DNA of 64,000 nt from Roseibium algicola (GCF_001999245.1 NZ_CP019630.1:1178001-1242000), one strand, 5' to 3'. Shown: positions 26,389-36,012, counted from the first letter of the stretch. Made by a program: numbers and translations. The notes: generated by a model from the letters alone, not told the origin.

Positions 26389-27708
26389 ATGAGATTGGAT
26401 CTATGGCTCTTGCAGACAGGGGAAAGCCGCAGCGCCTTTGCGCGCCGCGCCAACCTGTCGCCTGCCTCCGTAACCGCCCTATGCAATGACCCCAATGTCT
26501 GGGTCTCGCGGGATATGGCCCGCAAGATCGCCATTGCCACCAATGGCGCCGTAACCCCCAACGACTTTCTCGGACTGTCTACAACCAAGGAGCATCCCGT
26601 GTCCCAGGCCCGTGTCGCAGAAGCAATCCGCGCATTCGAACGTGGAGAAATGGTGGTCGTGACTGACGATGACGACCGCGAGAACGAAGGCGATCTGATT
26701 GTTGCCGCCGCCAAGGTCACGCCGGAACAGATGGCCTTTATGGTGCGTCACACCTCAGGCATCATCTGTGCGCCGATGACGGTTGCCCATGCACGGCGCC
26801 TGCGTCTTGACCCTATGGTTGCCGAAAATGATGCTCCGCTTGCGACCGCCTTCACCATTTCCGTGGACTACCGCCAGGGTCTGACCACCGGCATTTCGGC
26901 CGAAGAGCGCTGCTCTACCGTACGCGCACTTGCAAACCCCAATGTCGGCGCTGACGACTTCGTCCGGCCCGGGCACATCTTCCCGCTGGTGGCCAAGGAA
27001 GGCGGTGTCATGATCCGCTCCGGCCATACGGAAGCTGCCGTCGACCTGTGCCGTCTCGCCGGACTGGAGCAGGTTGGCGTCATCAGCGAGCTGGTGAACG
27101 ACGATGGCACCGTGAAACGCGGCCAGCAGGTTGCCGAGTTTGCAGCCGAGCACGACCTGAAGATGGTTTCCGTTTCCGACCTGATCGCCTGGCGCCAGCG
27201 TACCGAGAAACTGGTGGAACGCGTCAACGAACAGCCCGTCGACACGGTTTTCGGCCCGGCCTATGCCACCACCTATTCCACCCCGTATGACCCGATGCAC
27301 CATCTGGCCATCGTCTACGGCGACATTCTGGACGGCCGCAGCGTGCCGGTGCGCCTGCAACTGGAATCCGTGCTCGATGATGTCTTCGGAGACGTCCAGC
27401 CACTCGACCAGATCATGAAACACTTCGCGGATCGCGGCCGGGGTGTCATCGTCTATCTCCGCGAAGGGTCGGTGGGCGTTGCCCGTCAGTCCAAGCGGCC
27501 GAGATCCGACTTTGAAGCCGCTGATTCCGAGGAACACAGCTCCGCACAAGCTAGACAGGAACAATGGCGTGAGGTCGGGCTTGGTGCACAGATCCTGAAG
27601 GACCTGGGCGTCAGTTCAATTCGCCTGCTGGCCTCCCGTGAGCGTCATTACGTTGGGCTGGAAGGCTTCGACATCAAGATTGACGAAACAGAGATCCTCG
27701 ACACCTGA
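26389..27708 (+). CDS. ribB: 3,4-dihydroxy-2-butanone-4-phosphate synthase (RibBX-like) with N-terminal HTH
   Basis: 439 residues from the ATG at 26389. Residues 1-65 (RLDLWLLQTGESRSAFARRANLSPASVTALCNDP...ATNGAVTPNDFLG) form a Cro/XRE-type helix-turn-helix. From about 71 comes DHBP synthase, with DDDDRENEGDL, RHTSGIIC and RSGHTEAAVDL intact, converting ribulose-5-phosphate to the four-carbon riboflavin precursor plus formate. The last 165 residues resemble GTP cyclohydrolase II but lack the three zinc cysteines (VRLQLESVLDDVFGDVQPLDQ where CxxDxxGSxRCDC should be), matching the RibBX type that has no GTP cyclohydrolase activity. An internal ribosome site may also produce a 369-residue form without the HTH. 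Confidence 0.9.
   Translation: MRLDLWLLQTGESRSAFARRANLSPASVTALCNDPNVWVSRDMARKIAIATNGAVTPNDFLGLSTTKEHPVSQARVAEAIRAFERGEMVVVTDDDDRENEGDLIVAAAKVTPEQMAFMVRHTSGIICAPMTVAHARRLRLDPMVAENDAPLATAFTISVDYRQGLTTGISAEERCSTVRALANPNVGADDFVRPGHIFPLVAKEGGVMIRSGHTEAAVDLCRLAGLEQVGVISELVNDDGTVKRGQQVAEFAAEHDLKMVSVSDLIAWRQRTEKLVERVNEQPVDTVFGPAYATTYSTPYDPMHHLAIVYGDILDGRSVPVRLQLESVLDDVFGDVQPLDQIMKHFADRGRGVIVYLREGSVGVARQSKRPRSDFEAADSEEHSSAQARQEQWREVGLGAQILKDLGVSSIRLLASRERHYVGLEGFDIKIDETEILDT
26587..26601 (+). promoter_or_regulatory. Internal ribosome-binding site and GTG start within the HTH-RibB frame
   Basis: AAGGAG (26587-26592) is followed after 6 bases by an in-frame GTG (26599) at exactly the normal start of a stand-alone RibB (SQARVAEAIRAFERGEM). 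This site is stronger than anything before the upstream ATG. It would let the same mRNA yield both HTH-RibB and free RibB. Confidence 0.6.
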
Positions 27709-27731
27709 GGATCCTTCGGAAGGGGCCTTTC

Positions 27732-28286
27732 ATGGCGGCGAAGAAAGAGGCAGTCAAACAAGAGGAAAACGTGAAGCCGACACCGGTGCCCTTCACCGTC
27801 GGCTTTAACCGCAGTCAGAGCGAAAGCATTGTCTACGGCAGCTTCATCCTCGGCATTCTGTTCGCCGTGATCGGGATTGTCGGCAATCTTCCCTTGCTGG
27901 CCCTCGCCGCCCTCGCCCCGCTCGCAATTGCCTTCTGGCACTATCCGATGATCGAAAAAGGCAAGCCACAGCTCGGCGCCAACGAAGACGGGCTTTATGT
28001 GGAACGCATCGGTTTCATCGACTGGGCCGCAATCCGGATGACGGACGTCAAACGGACGTCCGTCCGCAACATCGAGTTGGTCCGGCTGGACGTCCTCCTG
28101 ACCCGTTCACTGGATGACGCCGTCACCAAGGCACAGACCTTTCCGGTCTGGAAAAAGTTCATGATGCGCAACTGGAAGCGCACGCCGCGCGAGCATGGCC
28201 GGGAGCTGATTGCGATCAACCTCCACACGCTTGCAGCCGACCCGGAAGAAATCCTGAGCCGCATCCGCGCCTTCAAGTTTGTCTGA
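27732..28286 (+). CDS. Membrane protein with two helices and a cytosolic PH-like domain
   Basis: 184 residues with GAAGGGG before the ATG. After a charged N-terminus, two closely spaced helices (about 36-54 and 56-74) form a hairpin. The remainder, beginning LGANEDGLYVERIGFIDWAAIRMTDVKRTSVRNIELVRLDVLL, has the alternating pattern of a bacterial PH-like (bPH) domain. It lies 24 bases after ribB on the same strand and is probably cotranscribed. No function is assigned; a link to riboflavin is not evident. Confidence 0.75.
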   Translation: MAAKKEAVKQEENVKPTPVPFTVGFNRSQSESIVYGSFILGILFAVIGIVGNLPLLALAALAPLAIAFWHYPMIEKGKPQLGANEDGLYVERIGFIDWAAIRMTDVKRTSVRNIELVRLDVLLTRSLDDAVTKAQTFPVWKKFMMRNWKRTPREHGRELIAINLHTLAADPEEILSRIRAFKFV

Positions 28287-28292
28287 GATATC

Positions 28293-28318
28293 GCGGCCCC
28301 GGCACCAAGCCGGGCCGC
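28293..28318. terminator. GC-rich hairpin after the PH-like gene
   Basis: GCGGCCCCGGC / GCCGGGCCGC with one bulged C and a 5-base loop, 7 bases past the stop. AATTTGTT follows. A second long hairpin (CATCCCGG 28361-28368 with CCGGGATG 28385-28392) lies nearer the convergent gene and could serve it. Confidence 0.55.
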
Positions 28319-28419
28319 AATTTGTTGGAAGACGACCAAACCAAGCCTGCTCATCATGATCATCCCGGCCGGGCAAAGCCGGAACCGGGATGAGGTGAGA
28401 CGAGCAGACCCAGGCAACC

Positions 28420-29325
28420 CTACATCAGGTTTTCCTTGAAGAAGTCGACGGTTCTCTGCTCTGCGAGCTTTGCAGCCTCTTCGTCGTAGCGCGGTGTCGT
28501 ATCGTTATGGAAGCCGTGGTTCACGCCCGGATACATATGCGCCACGTAGGTCTTGCCGTTGGCCTTCAGAGCTTCCTCATACGCCGGCCAGCCCGCATTG
28601 ATACGCTCGTCCAGCTCGGCATATTGCAGCATCAGGGGCGCTTCGATCTTGGAGACATCCGCAGGATCCGGCTGACGTCCATAGAAAGGAACGCCCGCGG
28701 CAAGCTCCGGATAGGCGACCGCAATTGCATTGACCACACCGCCGCCGTAGCAGAAACCAACCGCCCCTACCTTGCCGGTGCTGTCGTCACTGTTGAGGAG
28801 ATACTCGAAGCCGGCGAAGAAATCGTTCATCAGCTTGGTGCCATCGACCGTTCGCTGCAATTCGCGGCCCTGATCGTCACTGCCCGGATAACCGCCGACC
28901 GAGGTCAGTCCGTCCGGCGCCAGCGCCATGAACCCGGCCTTGCCGAGGCGGCGCGCGACATCCTCGATATACGGATTGAGACCTCGGTTCTCATGCACGA
29001 CCAGCACCGCCGGCAGCTTGCCGGTCGCACCTGCGGGCTTCACCAGATAACCGTTGACCTCGCCATGGCCGTTTGGTGACGGGTAAGTGATGCGTTCGGT
29101 GACGATCCCCGCATCATCGGGAGCAACCTGTTGTGCCAGCGCATAATTGGGCGAAAGCTGATCCAGCAGCATGGCCGCCGTCAGTCCACCAACCGCGAAT
29201 TTTGCTGCCCCGTTCATGAACTCGCGCTTGGTAATCTTTCCATGCGCGTAGAAATCATAAAGATCCAGAAGCTCCTGAGGAAAATCCTTTGCCGTCATAC
29301 GGCGCACAGGCGTCATTTCATTCAT
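28420..29325 (-). CDS. Dienelactone hydrolase family protein, exported
   Basis: 301 residues; AGGGAG lies 8 bases before the ATG. The N-terminus has a long polar head (about 1-35), then [33 protein letters not shown], resembling a late Tat-like or Sec export signal as seen in related dienelactone hydrolases. The alpha/beta-hydrolase triad is complete: Cys in GFCYGGG, Asp in AELDERI and His in [14 protein letters not shown] supplies the conserved Glu. These enzymes hydrolyse lactones or esters; the physiological substrate is unknown. The gene follows aroC by 120 bases on the same strand. Confidence 0.9.
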   Translation of the reverse strand: MNEMTPVRRMTAKDFPQELLDLYDFYAHGKITKREFMNGAAKFAVGGLTAAMLLDQLSPNYALAQQVAPDDAGIVTERITYPSPNGHGEVNGYLVKPAGATGKLPAVLVVHENRGLNPYIEDVARRLGKAGFMALAPDGLTSVGGYPGSDDQGRELQRTVDGTKLMNDFFAGFEYLLNSDDSTGKVGAVGFCYGGGVVNAIAVAYPELAAGVPFYGRQPDPADVSKIEAPLMLQYAELDERINAGWPAYEEALKANGKTYVAHMYPGVNHGFHNDTTPRYDEEAAKLAEQRTVDFFKENLM

Positions 29326-29447
29326 GTCATTACTCCCTGAAATGCATGAGACGTCATGCTGGAGATAAAACTAGAGAGATGACGGGCAAGGTCCATGGCC
29401 CTTGCCTTCCGGAATTGTAACGAGTTGTAACGCTGCGAAGTTGCCCG

Positions 29448-30533
29448 TCAGCCGATCTGGCCGCGATGACGCAGGAAATGGTCCGCCAGAACGCAAGCCA
29501 TCATCGCTTCGCCGACCGGCACTGCGCGAATGCCGACGCAAGGGTCATGCCGGCCCTTCGTCATGACGTTGACCTCTTCACCCTTGCTGGTGATCGACTT
29601 GCGCTCGGTGAGGATCGAAGACGTCGGCTTGACCGCGAACCGGACAACCAAGGGATCGCCGTTGGAGATCCCGCCCAGAATGCCGCCGGAATTGTTGCTC
29701 AGGAAGACGGGCCGGCCGACATCATCAAGGCGGATCTCGTCTGCATTGTCTTCACCGGTCAGGCTTGCGGCATCAAACCCGTTGCCGACCTCGACCCCCT
29801 TGACCGCATTGATCGACATCATCGCAGCAGCAAGATCCGTGTCCAGCTTGCCGTAGATCGGCGCGCCCCAACCCGCGGGGACACCTTCTGCAACGACTTC
29901 GATGACGGCACCGACGGAAGACCCGGCCTTGCGGATGCCGTCCAGATAGTCCGCCCAGAATGCGGCGGCCTTTGCGTCCGGAGAAAAGAAGGCGTTGTTG
30001 TCGACTTCCGCCCAGTCCCAGTTGGCCCGGTCGATCTTGTGCGGCCCAACCTGCACCAAAGCGCCGCGAACGGTTACGCCCTGCAGCACCTTGCGTGCGA
30101 CGGCCCCGGCGGCAACGCGCATGGCGGTTTCGCGCGCCGAGGAACGTCCACCGCCGCGATAGTCGCGGATGCCGTATTTGGCGTCATAGGTGAAATCGGC
30201 ATGGCCGGGACGGAACCGGTCCTTGATCTCCGAATAGTCCTTGGAGCGCTGGTCGGTGTTTTCGACAAACAGTGAAATCGGCGTCCCGGTCGTTTTCTGG
30301 ATACCGTCCTCGTCAACCATGACGCCGGACAGGATCTTCACTTCATCCGGCTCGCGCCGCTGCGTGGTGAAGCGGGACTGGCCCGGCTTGCGCTTGTTCA
30401 TGAAGCCCTGAATATCGGTCTCCGTCAGGGGAATGAGCGGCGGGCAGCCGTCCACCACGCAACCGATAGCGGGACCGTGGCTTTCGCCCCAGGTGGTAAC
30501 CCGGAAAAGATGACCAAAACTGTTGTGCGACAT
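29448..30533 (-). CDS. aroC: Chorismate synthase
   Basis: 361 residues, standard length. [28 protein letters not shown] is the N-terminal signature; [41 protein letters not shown] holds the FMN/EPSP-binding residues, and FAVKPTSSI and [18 protein letters not shown] are also present. It converts EPSP to chorismate using reduced FMN, the last step of the shikimate pathway. No other aro genes are nearby. No strong ribosome site precedes the ATG at 30533, but no better in-frame start exists. Confidence 0.97.
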   Translation of the reverse strand: MSHNSFGHLFRVTTWGESHGPAIGCVVDGCPPLIPLTETDIQGFMNKRKPGQSRFTTQRREPDEVKILSGVMVDEDGIQKTTGTPISLFVENTDQRSKDYSEIKDRFRPGHADFTYDAKYGIRDYRGGGRSSARETAMRVAAGAVARKVLQGVTVRGALVQVGPHKIDRANWDWAEVDNNAFFSPDAKAAAFWADYLDGIRKAGSSVGAVIEVVAEGVPAGWGAPIYGKLDTDLAAAMMSINAVKGVEVGNGFDAASLTGEDNADEIRLDDVGRPVFLSNNSGGILGGISNGDPLVVRFAVKPTSSILTERKSITSKGEEVNVMTKGRHDPCVGIRAVPVGEAMMACVLADHFLRHRGQIG

Positions 30534-30845
30534 GAACGGTGACCGAGGCTTGCAATTGAACTGTCAGGCGCCGAGCGATACGCCATCGCGCCCGCAAGCT
30601 CAAGCCCGCAGCCGGGAATACAGGTATTTTTGGCAAGTCCTTTCGTCCACCACCCTTGTCAAAATTAAAGGCAAGTAGATATCGAATGGAAGCTGGCGTC
30701 CTTGGCACGAGTTTCACGATGTCTTGAATTAACGACCTAGGAAATCGCGCGAACCGTTCGCAAAAATTCGACCCTTGATTTGCTAATCCTTAAACCTCTA
30801 CCGTTATTACACGTTGGGATCTAATAAACACCAAGAGGCAAAACG
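30534..30845. other. Divergent intergenic region between aroC and the EAL gene
   Basis: 312 bases with no supported gene. The half near the EAL gene is AT-rich and should contain its promoter. No palindrome or recognised site was found. Confidence 0.6.
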
Positions 30846-33119
30846 TTGCGGATCAGGGGCTGGCTGACTGGACTGATCGTATTTCTGCTGGCACCCAGCC
30901 TGCTCTTTGCCTCACTCTGGTTTCATAATAAATTCGAGAAGGTCAACTCGATCGACCACAGCCTGGCCGGGCTGCACCTGATCGAGGCACTCGGGCCGCT
31001 GATGCAGGAGAAAGCGCTCACCGGCAAGATCAGGGAGACGCCGGTCCAACTGCGCGAACGCCTGGAAACACTCGGGGGAGATGAGCTTTCCGCCGACCTC
31101 GTTCAGCCGCTCGACACCTTCCTGAACGAAGGCAATATTCCGCTCGCGCTTCGGCAGGCCCGTATCCTCGCCTCGATGATCTCCCAGGTCACCAGGCTGA
31201 GTTCGACTTCATCCTTCGAGACCGCAAAACTTCCGCATCTGATCACCGACACCATGCCGACCGTCGTGATCGAATCCGCGATCATGGCAAGCAATGCGAA
31301 AAGCATTTCCAGCCGGGGCGAGATCAATGTCTGGGACAAGATGCTGATCCCCGTGCAGGGAGGCCAGTACAAGATTGCCGCCGACGGGGCGTCGCGGGAC
31401 ACGGTTGATTACTTTAACGACCTGACAGGTGAGCAAGCCGATCTCTTGCAAAAACAGGCGAGAGCCTTCCGGACAACGAACGTCGCCTTCCAGACCGCAG
31501 GCTCGAAACTGCTCTCTTCCACAATCACCGCCTCAAAGGGGGCGGATGTCATCGCCCTGCCCGTGGTGGAGATGCAGCCTGCCCTGGTCAGTGCCGCGTT
31601 CGACCTTTGGCAGTCCACCGTCGACTATCTCCTGATGGACCTGCAGAGGCAGCGATCCGAGACACTGTTTGCCGTTACACTTGCCGGACTTGTCGGCGGA
31701 CTGGTCATTGTAGCGGCCTTTGCAATCGCCATTGCTCTGTCGCGCGCACTTGCCGACAGGACGCAGCAGGAATTTGAAAATCTCGGATTTCACGATCCCC
31801 TGACCGGACTGCCGAACCGCCGCGCCCTTCTCAATACGATACGCAACCTGCCACCGGCAGAGCCGGGAACGCGCACGGGTGCAATCCTGATCGATCTGCG
31901 CCAGTTCAAGAAGGTGAACGACCGGTTCGGGGACCACAACGGCGATTCACTTCTGCGCCAGGTGGCCGAACAGCTGACCCAGCACGCGGAACCGGAAGAC
32001 TTCCTGTGCCGGACAGGCGGAACGGAGTTCCTGTTTCTACGTCCGCGCCTCAAGAAGGCGGCGCAGTTCGAGCAACTGGCTTTCACACTTCTCCAGGAGA
32101 TTGCGACCGACCGGATCATCGGCAACAACAGGTCGGCCATCGAGGCGAATGCGGGCATCTTCATCAGCAGTCCGGGCGAGCAGGTCTTCGATCATCTGCT
32201 GACCGATGCGGCTCTGGCCCTGAGAGCGGCCAAGCAAAAGGGGCCGCGCAAGTTCGATCGCTTCACCCCGGCAATGCGCGCTGCCTTCGAGGAAAGCGAC
32301 GAGATTGCCAAAGAGCTGCAGAATGCGCTCAAGAACGGCAATATCGTTGCCTGGTTCCAACCGCAGGTGAATATCCACACGGGCGAAGTTGTCGGCGCAG
32401 AAGCCCTCGCCCGGTGGATTGATGACGACGAGATCCGGTATCCAGGCGCTTTCCTGCCCGCCGCAATGGAAGTCGGGTATCTGGAGGAGATCGAGGAGGC
32501 CGTGCGCAGCCGGGCGCTGAAGTTTGCCGCCAGCCTGAGCGGCAAGACGAGGCCAGCCATACATCTGGGCCTGAACGTGACCGCCAGTCTGCTGACAAGC
32601 GCCAAGGCGGTGGATGCGCTCCACAGGCAGGTACTTGACCTGGGACTTCAGCCTGCAGATGTCAGCCTGGAAATCCTGGAAGCGGTGATGATCGACGAAA
32701 TCACGGCCACCCCCATCAAGCAGAATATCGCCCGCCTCTCGGAACTGGGGTTCTTCATCGAATTGGATGACTTTGGAACCGGCCATTCAAGCATTTCGAG
32801 CCTGCGCGATCTGAAGGTTGACCGGGTCAAGATCGACAGGAGCTTCATTTCCGGCGTCGATGCCGATCCCGCCCTGCAGAAATTCACCAGTGCGCTGATT
32901 AATCTTGCCAAGAGCCTCGACATCAGTGTCCTTGCCGAAGGTGTGGAAACCGAAGCCGAGCGTGACTGGCTGAAACGCCACGGGTGCGACGTTATCCAGG
33001 GGTTCCTCATATCAAGGGCCGTTCCCGACAGCGACCTTGCGATGATGATCCTGAAACAGAATTTTGCACACCCGATGCCCGCCCTGGAACGACACGGCCC
33101 GCTGCGCAGTCAGGCCTGA
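30846..33119 (+). CDS. Membrane-bound c-di-GMP phosphodiesterase (degenerate GGDEF plus EAL)
   Basis: 757 residues from a TTG with AGAGG 8-9 bases upstream. One helix at about 7-25 and another at about 278-300 enclose a 250-residue periplasmic sensor without a recognised fold. A GGDEF domain (DPLTGLPNRRALL) has GGTEF in place of GGDEF, so cyclase activity is doubtful. The EAL domain keeps EALARW, the Asn of LNVTAS, EILEAV, LDDFGTGHSSIS, VKIDRSF, AEGVETEAE and VIQGF, all needed for hydrolysis of c-di-GMP. It is probably an active phosphodiesterase whose GGTEF domain acts allosterically. Its last 10 bases overlap the convergent DUF3095 gene. Confidence 0.92.
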   Translation: MRIRGWLTGLIVFLLAPSLLFASLWFHNKFEKVNSIDHSLAGLHLIEALGPLMQEKALTGKIRETPVQLRERLETLGGDELSADLVQPLDTFLNEGNIPLALRQARILASMISQVTRLSSTSSFETAKLPHLITDTMPTVVIESAIMASNAKSISSRGEINVWDKMLIPVQGGQYKIAADGASRDTVDYFNDLTGEQADLLQKQARAFRTTNVAFQTAGSKLLSSTITASKGADVIALPVVEMQPALVSAAFDLWQSTVDYLLMDLQRQRSETLFAVTLAGLVGGLVIVAAFAIAIALSRALADRTQQEFENLGFHDPLTGLPNRRALLNTIRNLPPAEPGTRTGAILIDLRQFKKVNDRFGDHNGDSLLRQVAEQLTQHAEPEDFLCRTGGTEFLFLRPRLKKAAQFEQLAFTLLQEIATDRIIGNNRSAIEANAGIFISSPGEQVFDHLLTDAALALRAAKQKGPRKFDRFTPAMRAAFEESDEIAKELQNALKNGNIVAWFQPQVNIHTGEVVGAEALARWIDDDEIRYPGAFLPAAMEVGYLEEIEEAVRSRALKFAASLSGKTRPAIHLGLNVTASLLTSAKAVDALHRQVLDLGLQPADVSLEILEAVMIDEITATPIKQNIARLSELGFFIELDDFGTGHSSISSLRDLKVDRVKIDRSFISGVDADPALQKFTSALINLAKSLDISVLAEGVETEAERDWLKRHGCDVIQGFLISRAVPDSDLAMMILKQNFAHPMPALERHGPLRSQA

Positions 33120-34294
33120 CCGACCGCCTTCGGCACCATGTTCGCCTGCCGTTTCTTGAATTCGGCAGCTGCCAGAGAAAACCCGCCGTCAGCCCCGTCG
33201 ACGAAATGGATATGCCGGCTTTTGCCGATATCCTCGACAAAGCAGGTCATCAGAGCGGACGTGGACACATGCAGCCCGAACACCAGATCCCCGGCGGCAT
33301 AGCCAGCTTTCAGATAGTCTTCGACCCCTGCAAACTGCTCCGGTGTCAGATCCAGCACGAGCTGCAGGCTGTCGCCGACCTTGCGATGGTCAGTGTTGAG
33401 GCCAAGTTCGGGAAAGTATCGTTTCGGGTCAAAAGGGCCGATGCGCCAGCCCGTGTGATAGCTGATGACGAAGACCATCGCCTCCAGCAACGCCTTTGCC
33501 CATCCGCGGAAGTCTTTTCCAGGTGATCCCAGGCGCACCTCATGACGCGTACCGGTTGGGGGAAAGCGAAAACGAAGACGCGTCTTGTCCGCCAGTCTCA
33601 TCCGGCTGTCATCCCTCGAGGGATCATAGCCGAGTTTATCGGCCAGCCCCCGCAGGACATCCTGCATCGGAATACGTCCGGTCGGCTTGACGATCAGGGA
33701 AACGATGTGTCCGTTTCGTGAAGGAAGCGGTTCCCATCTGCAGGAAAGCCCGTCGAGCGGCGGTAACGCGGCATCGGGGAGAGAGATCTCAAACGGCCGC
33801 GCTTTTTCCGGATCTTTCAAAATATTGTCCGCGACGGCCAGGCCATCCCCAAGGATCATGGCCAGGTGATTGCCCGGGCTGAGCTGGTACTTGCGCACGC
33901 GGACGTCGCCCCCAAGATCCCGCAGATGAGCGACCGGAATTGCAGCGGCGCGCAGCTCCAGTTCCATGACCTGGCGCGCCAGACCGACAACGCCGGCCAG
34001 CGTGTCGCTGGCTGCCTCGACATCGTGTTCGGACACGACCAGCATCGCGCCATCTCCGCCGAAGACAAACGGTACACGGTCGCTGCCGATCCGGTTCAAC
34101 ACCGCGGCGATCACCGCGGCGCCAACCATGTTGACTTCCTTGTACCGGCCCTGTGCGACCGCATCGCTGGAGCGAACTATGTCGGCAGCAAGAACGTACC
34201 AGTCGTCCGGCACCGGCCGGTAATCGGCCAGATCCCCGACCGTGCTGAAATCTGAAAAGCTTGGCAGTTCGCTATAAAATTCATTGGCGGACAC
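33110..34294 (-). CDS. DUF3095 family protein, predicted nucleotide cyclase-like
   Basis: 394 residues from the GTG at 34294 with AGG a few bases upstream; a longer frame to 34396 has atypical residues. The whole length matches DUF3095 as I recall it. The N-terminal half shows WYVLAADIVRSSDAVAQGRYKEVNMVGAAVIAAVLNR followed by VPFVFGGDGAMLVV, the Asp-containing strand and hairpin of a class III adenylate/guanylate cyclase fold, with both metal-binding Asp positions kept. The C-terminal half is specific to the family. Cyclase activity is inference from the fold. The gene is tail to tail with the EAL gene, overlapping 10 bases. Confidence 0.75.
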   Translation of the reverse strand: MSANEFYSELPSFSDFSTVGDLADYRPVPDDWYVLAADIVRSSDAVAQGRYKEVNMVGAAVIAAVLNRIGSDRVPFVFGGDGAMLVVSEHDVEAASDTLAGVVGLARQVMELELRAAAIPVAHLRDLGGDVRVRKYQLSPGNHLAMILGDGLAVADNILKDPEKARPFEISLPDAALPPLDGLSCRWEPLPSRNGHIVSLIVKPTGRIPMQDVLRGLADKLGYDPSRDDSRMRLADKTRLRFRFPPTGTRHEVRLGSPGKDFRGWAKALLEAMVFVISYHTGWRIGPFDPKRYFPELGLNTDHRKVGDSLQLVLDLTPEQFAGVEDYLKAGYAAGDLVFGLHVSTSALMTCFVEDIGKSRHIHFVDGADGGFSLAAAEFKKRQANMVPKAVGQA

Positions 34295-34507
34295 GGCACC
34301 TGACCCGGATTGTATCCAGGTTCCCTCGCAATCGCTGTAAACATCTACGCCGCAGCTGCTTCGCCCGATCACCGTCACTGGACAAACCCGAGGCACGGAT
34401 GGTCGGGGGTTCCTTTGCAGTGCCCAAGGTCACACGTAAAGCGGCCTTCACATGCGTACATTTCGAACAGCAAACGCTCATGGCCCGTTGTACCAGAGGA
34501 AACCGAA

Positions 34508-35161
34508 ATGACGTATTCAAGAACCGCTTTCGATCAGGATCTACTGACACTTTCCTACAATCACTATGAGCTGAACGAACTGAGGCAGAACCCCTGGGAG
34601 ACCAACCGAACCCAATTTGAATCACCTGGAGATGCAAACAGCAAGATCAGCCTGTCACACATATCAAGACACACCGCGTGGGCCGTCTATGACAAGGTCG
34701 CCCGTTCCGGTGGCGAGATGTATGTCGGGAGACTGGCGCAGACCCAACAGCTTTACCGGCGCTTCAACCTGGAAGACCCGACGCATTTCAACCTGACCCC
34801 CGGTCTTCCGATCAATGTCCAGAAGCTTGCCCGCTGGTCGGTGTGCATCAACGACTGCTGGATCCTGGGGGCGATTCACACCCATAAGAAATTCTGCCTC
34901 GTTACCAAGATCCGCAATCCGGGTGAAATTTACGATTACGGACGCGGCTTCTTCATCGTGACAGGGCGTGAGCTTTATGGCCTGAGCAAGTTCGGCTATG
35001 AGCCGGAACGGGAATGGGGAAGTGTGATGACCTTTGTCTGCACCAACAAGCAGAAGGCCGACCGTGCGACGCTCACGAATTACGCCACCCTCATGGGGCA
35101 AGCCGCCAATAGCGTTGTCGCAAAAGCGAAGATTTCCCTGTATGCCCAGGGTATCTACTGA
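34508..35161 (+). CDS. Uncharacterised 217-residue protein
   Basis: ATG at 34508 with GAGGAA 6 bases upstream; an upstream in-frame extension to 34310 runs over the DUF3095 promoter and is rejected. The protein is polar and aromatic-rich with no membrane helix or signal peptide. It has Trp/Tyr-rich N-terminal motifs (YNHYELNELRQNPWETNRTQFESPGD) and a central CINDCWILGAIHTHKKFCLVTKI. I do not recognise the family. It stands between the divergent DUF3095 gene and a convergent phosphatase gene, alone in its unit. Codon use looks like the neighbours. Confidence 0.7.
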   Translation: MTYSRTAFDQDLLTLSYNHYELNELRQNPWETNRTQFESPGDANSKISLSHISRHTAWAVYDKVARSGGEMYVGRLAQTQQLYRRFNLEDPTHFNLTPGLPINVQKLARWSVCINDCWILGAIHTHKKFCLVTKIRNPGEIYDYGRGFFIVTGRELYGLSKFGYEPEREWGSVMTFVCTNKQKADRATLTNYATLMGQAANSVVAKAKISLYAQGIY

Positions 35162-35313
35162 GCCAATTGAGGAATGCCGCAGGTCTTTGATATGGCGGAT
35201 TGGTTCCGGCTTATTCTATGGATTGATTGGCGATTCCCGCAGACGGAACTTTCCCGCATGCTGATCTGCAACAGCTTGTCGCAAGCTACAATCGAACGCC
35301 GATAAGGGGGCAG

Positions 35314-35958
35314 TCAAACGATCTCGAAAGCGCCCTTACGCCAGACAAAGACCTTGTCCTGCGGCACATCCAGCTTGGGAACGGAAACCGTGTCCAGCCC
35401 TTCCAGCAAGCCGCGCAGAACCCGGAAGACACCGCCATGCGACACGACGACTGAAGGCCGATCAACGGTCACCAGCCAGCGCCCGATGCGCTCGGCCAAC
35501 ATCTTGTAGCTTTCGCCCTTGGGGGGAACGAAGCCCCACTTGTCGGCGCGGCGCTGCAGGATCAGATCCTGCTCTTCCTCTGCCAGTTCTTCCAGCGTGA
35601 AGCCTTCCCAGTCGCCGAAGGTGATCTCCTTGAGCTGGTCTTCAAGGCGGTAGGCCTCCACCGGAAGGTTCATGGACTGGCGCAGCAACTCCATTGTCGA
35701 GCGCGTGCGATGGAGCGGTGAGGATACGAAATCCAGACCGGCGGGATCGATCATCTCCTGCTCCAGAAACGCTTTGAGACGCTTGCCATTGCCGCTGGCC
35801 TGGCCGCGCCCCGTGTCGTTCAGCGGAATGTCCCTTTGCCCCTGCATGCGCCCTTCGAAGTTCCAGTCCGTCTGGCCATGGCGGACAAAGATCAGGAACT
35901 CCGGATCGTGCAGCCTGGGCAGCAGGTCGGATTTCGGGGTACTCAGCACAGATGTCAT
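35314..35958 (-). CDS. Histidine phosphatase (phosphoglycerate-mutase-like) family protein
   Basis: 214 residues. FVRHGQTDWNFEGRMQGQRDIPLNDTGRGQA carries the RHG catalytic motif and the following Arg; SSPLHRTRSTMELL, the Glu of EITFGDWEG and VVVSHGGVFRVL with the second His complete the site. The family includes phosphoglycerate mutases, cobalamin-pathway phosphatases and broad phosphatases, and the sequence does not decide between them. It lies about 90 bases downstream of fabI, beyond a terminator, so it probably has its own promoter. Confidence 0.92.
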   Translation of the reverse strand: MTSVLSTPKSDLLPRLHDPEFLIFVRHGQTDWNFEGRMQGQRDIPLNDTGRGQASGNGKRLKAFLEQEMIDPAGLDFVSSPLHRTRSTMELLRQSMNLPVEAYRLEDQLKEITFGDWEGFTLEELAEEEQDLILQRRADKWGFVPPKGESYKMLAERIGRWLVTVDRPSVVVSHGGVFRVLRGLLEGLDTVSVPKLDVPQDKVFVWRKGAFEIV

Positions 35959-36012
35959 TTCAGTTTCCGGAATGCGGGATCACCCCTGGCGGGCGGCGCC
36001 GGACAATATGAA

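Noticed and set aside
26989..27708. Bifunctional RibBA with GTP cyclohydrolase II activity.
   Set aside because: The three zinc-binding cysteines of GTP cyclohydrolase II are absent from the C-terminal domain.
30846..33119. Diguanylate cyclase activity.
   Set aside because: The signature is GGTEF rather than GGDEF/GGEEF, so the domain is more likely regulatory, while the EAL domain is complete.
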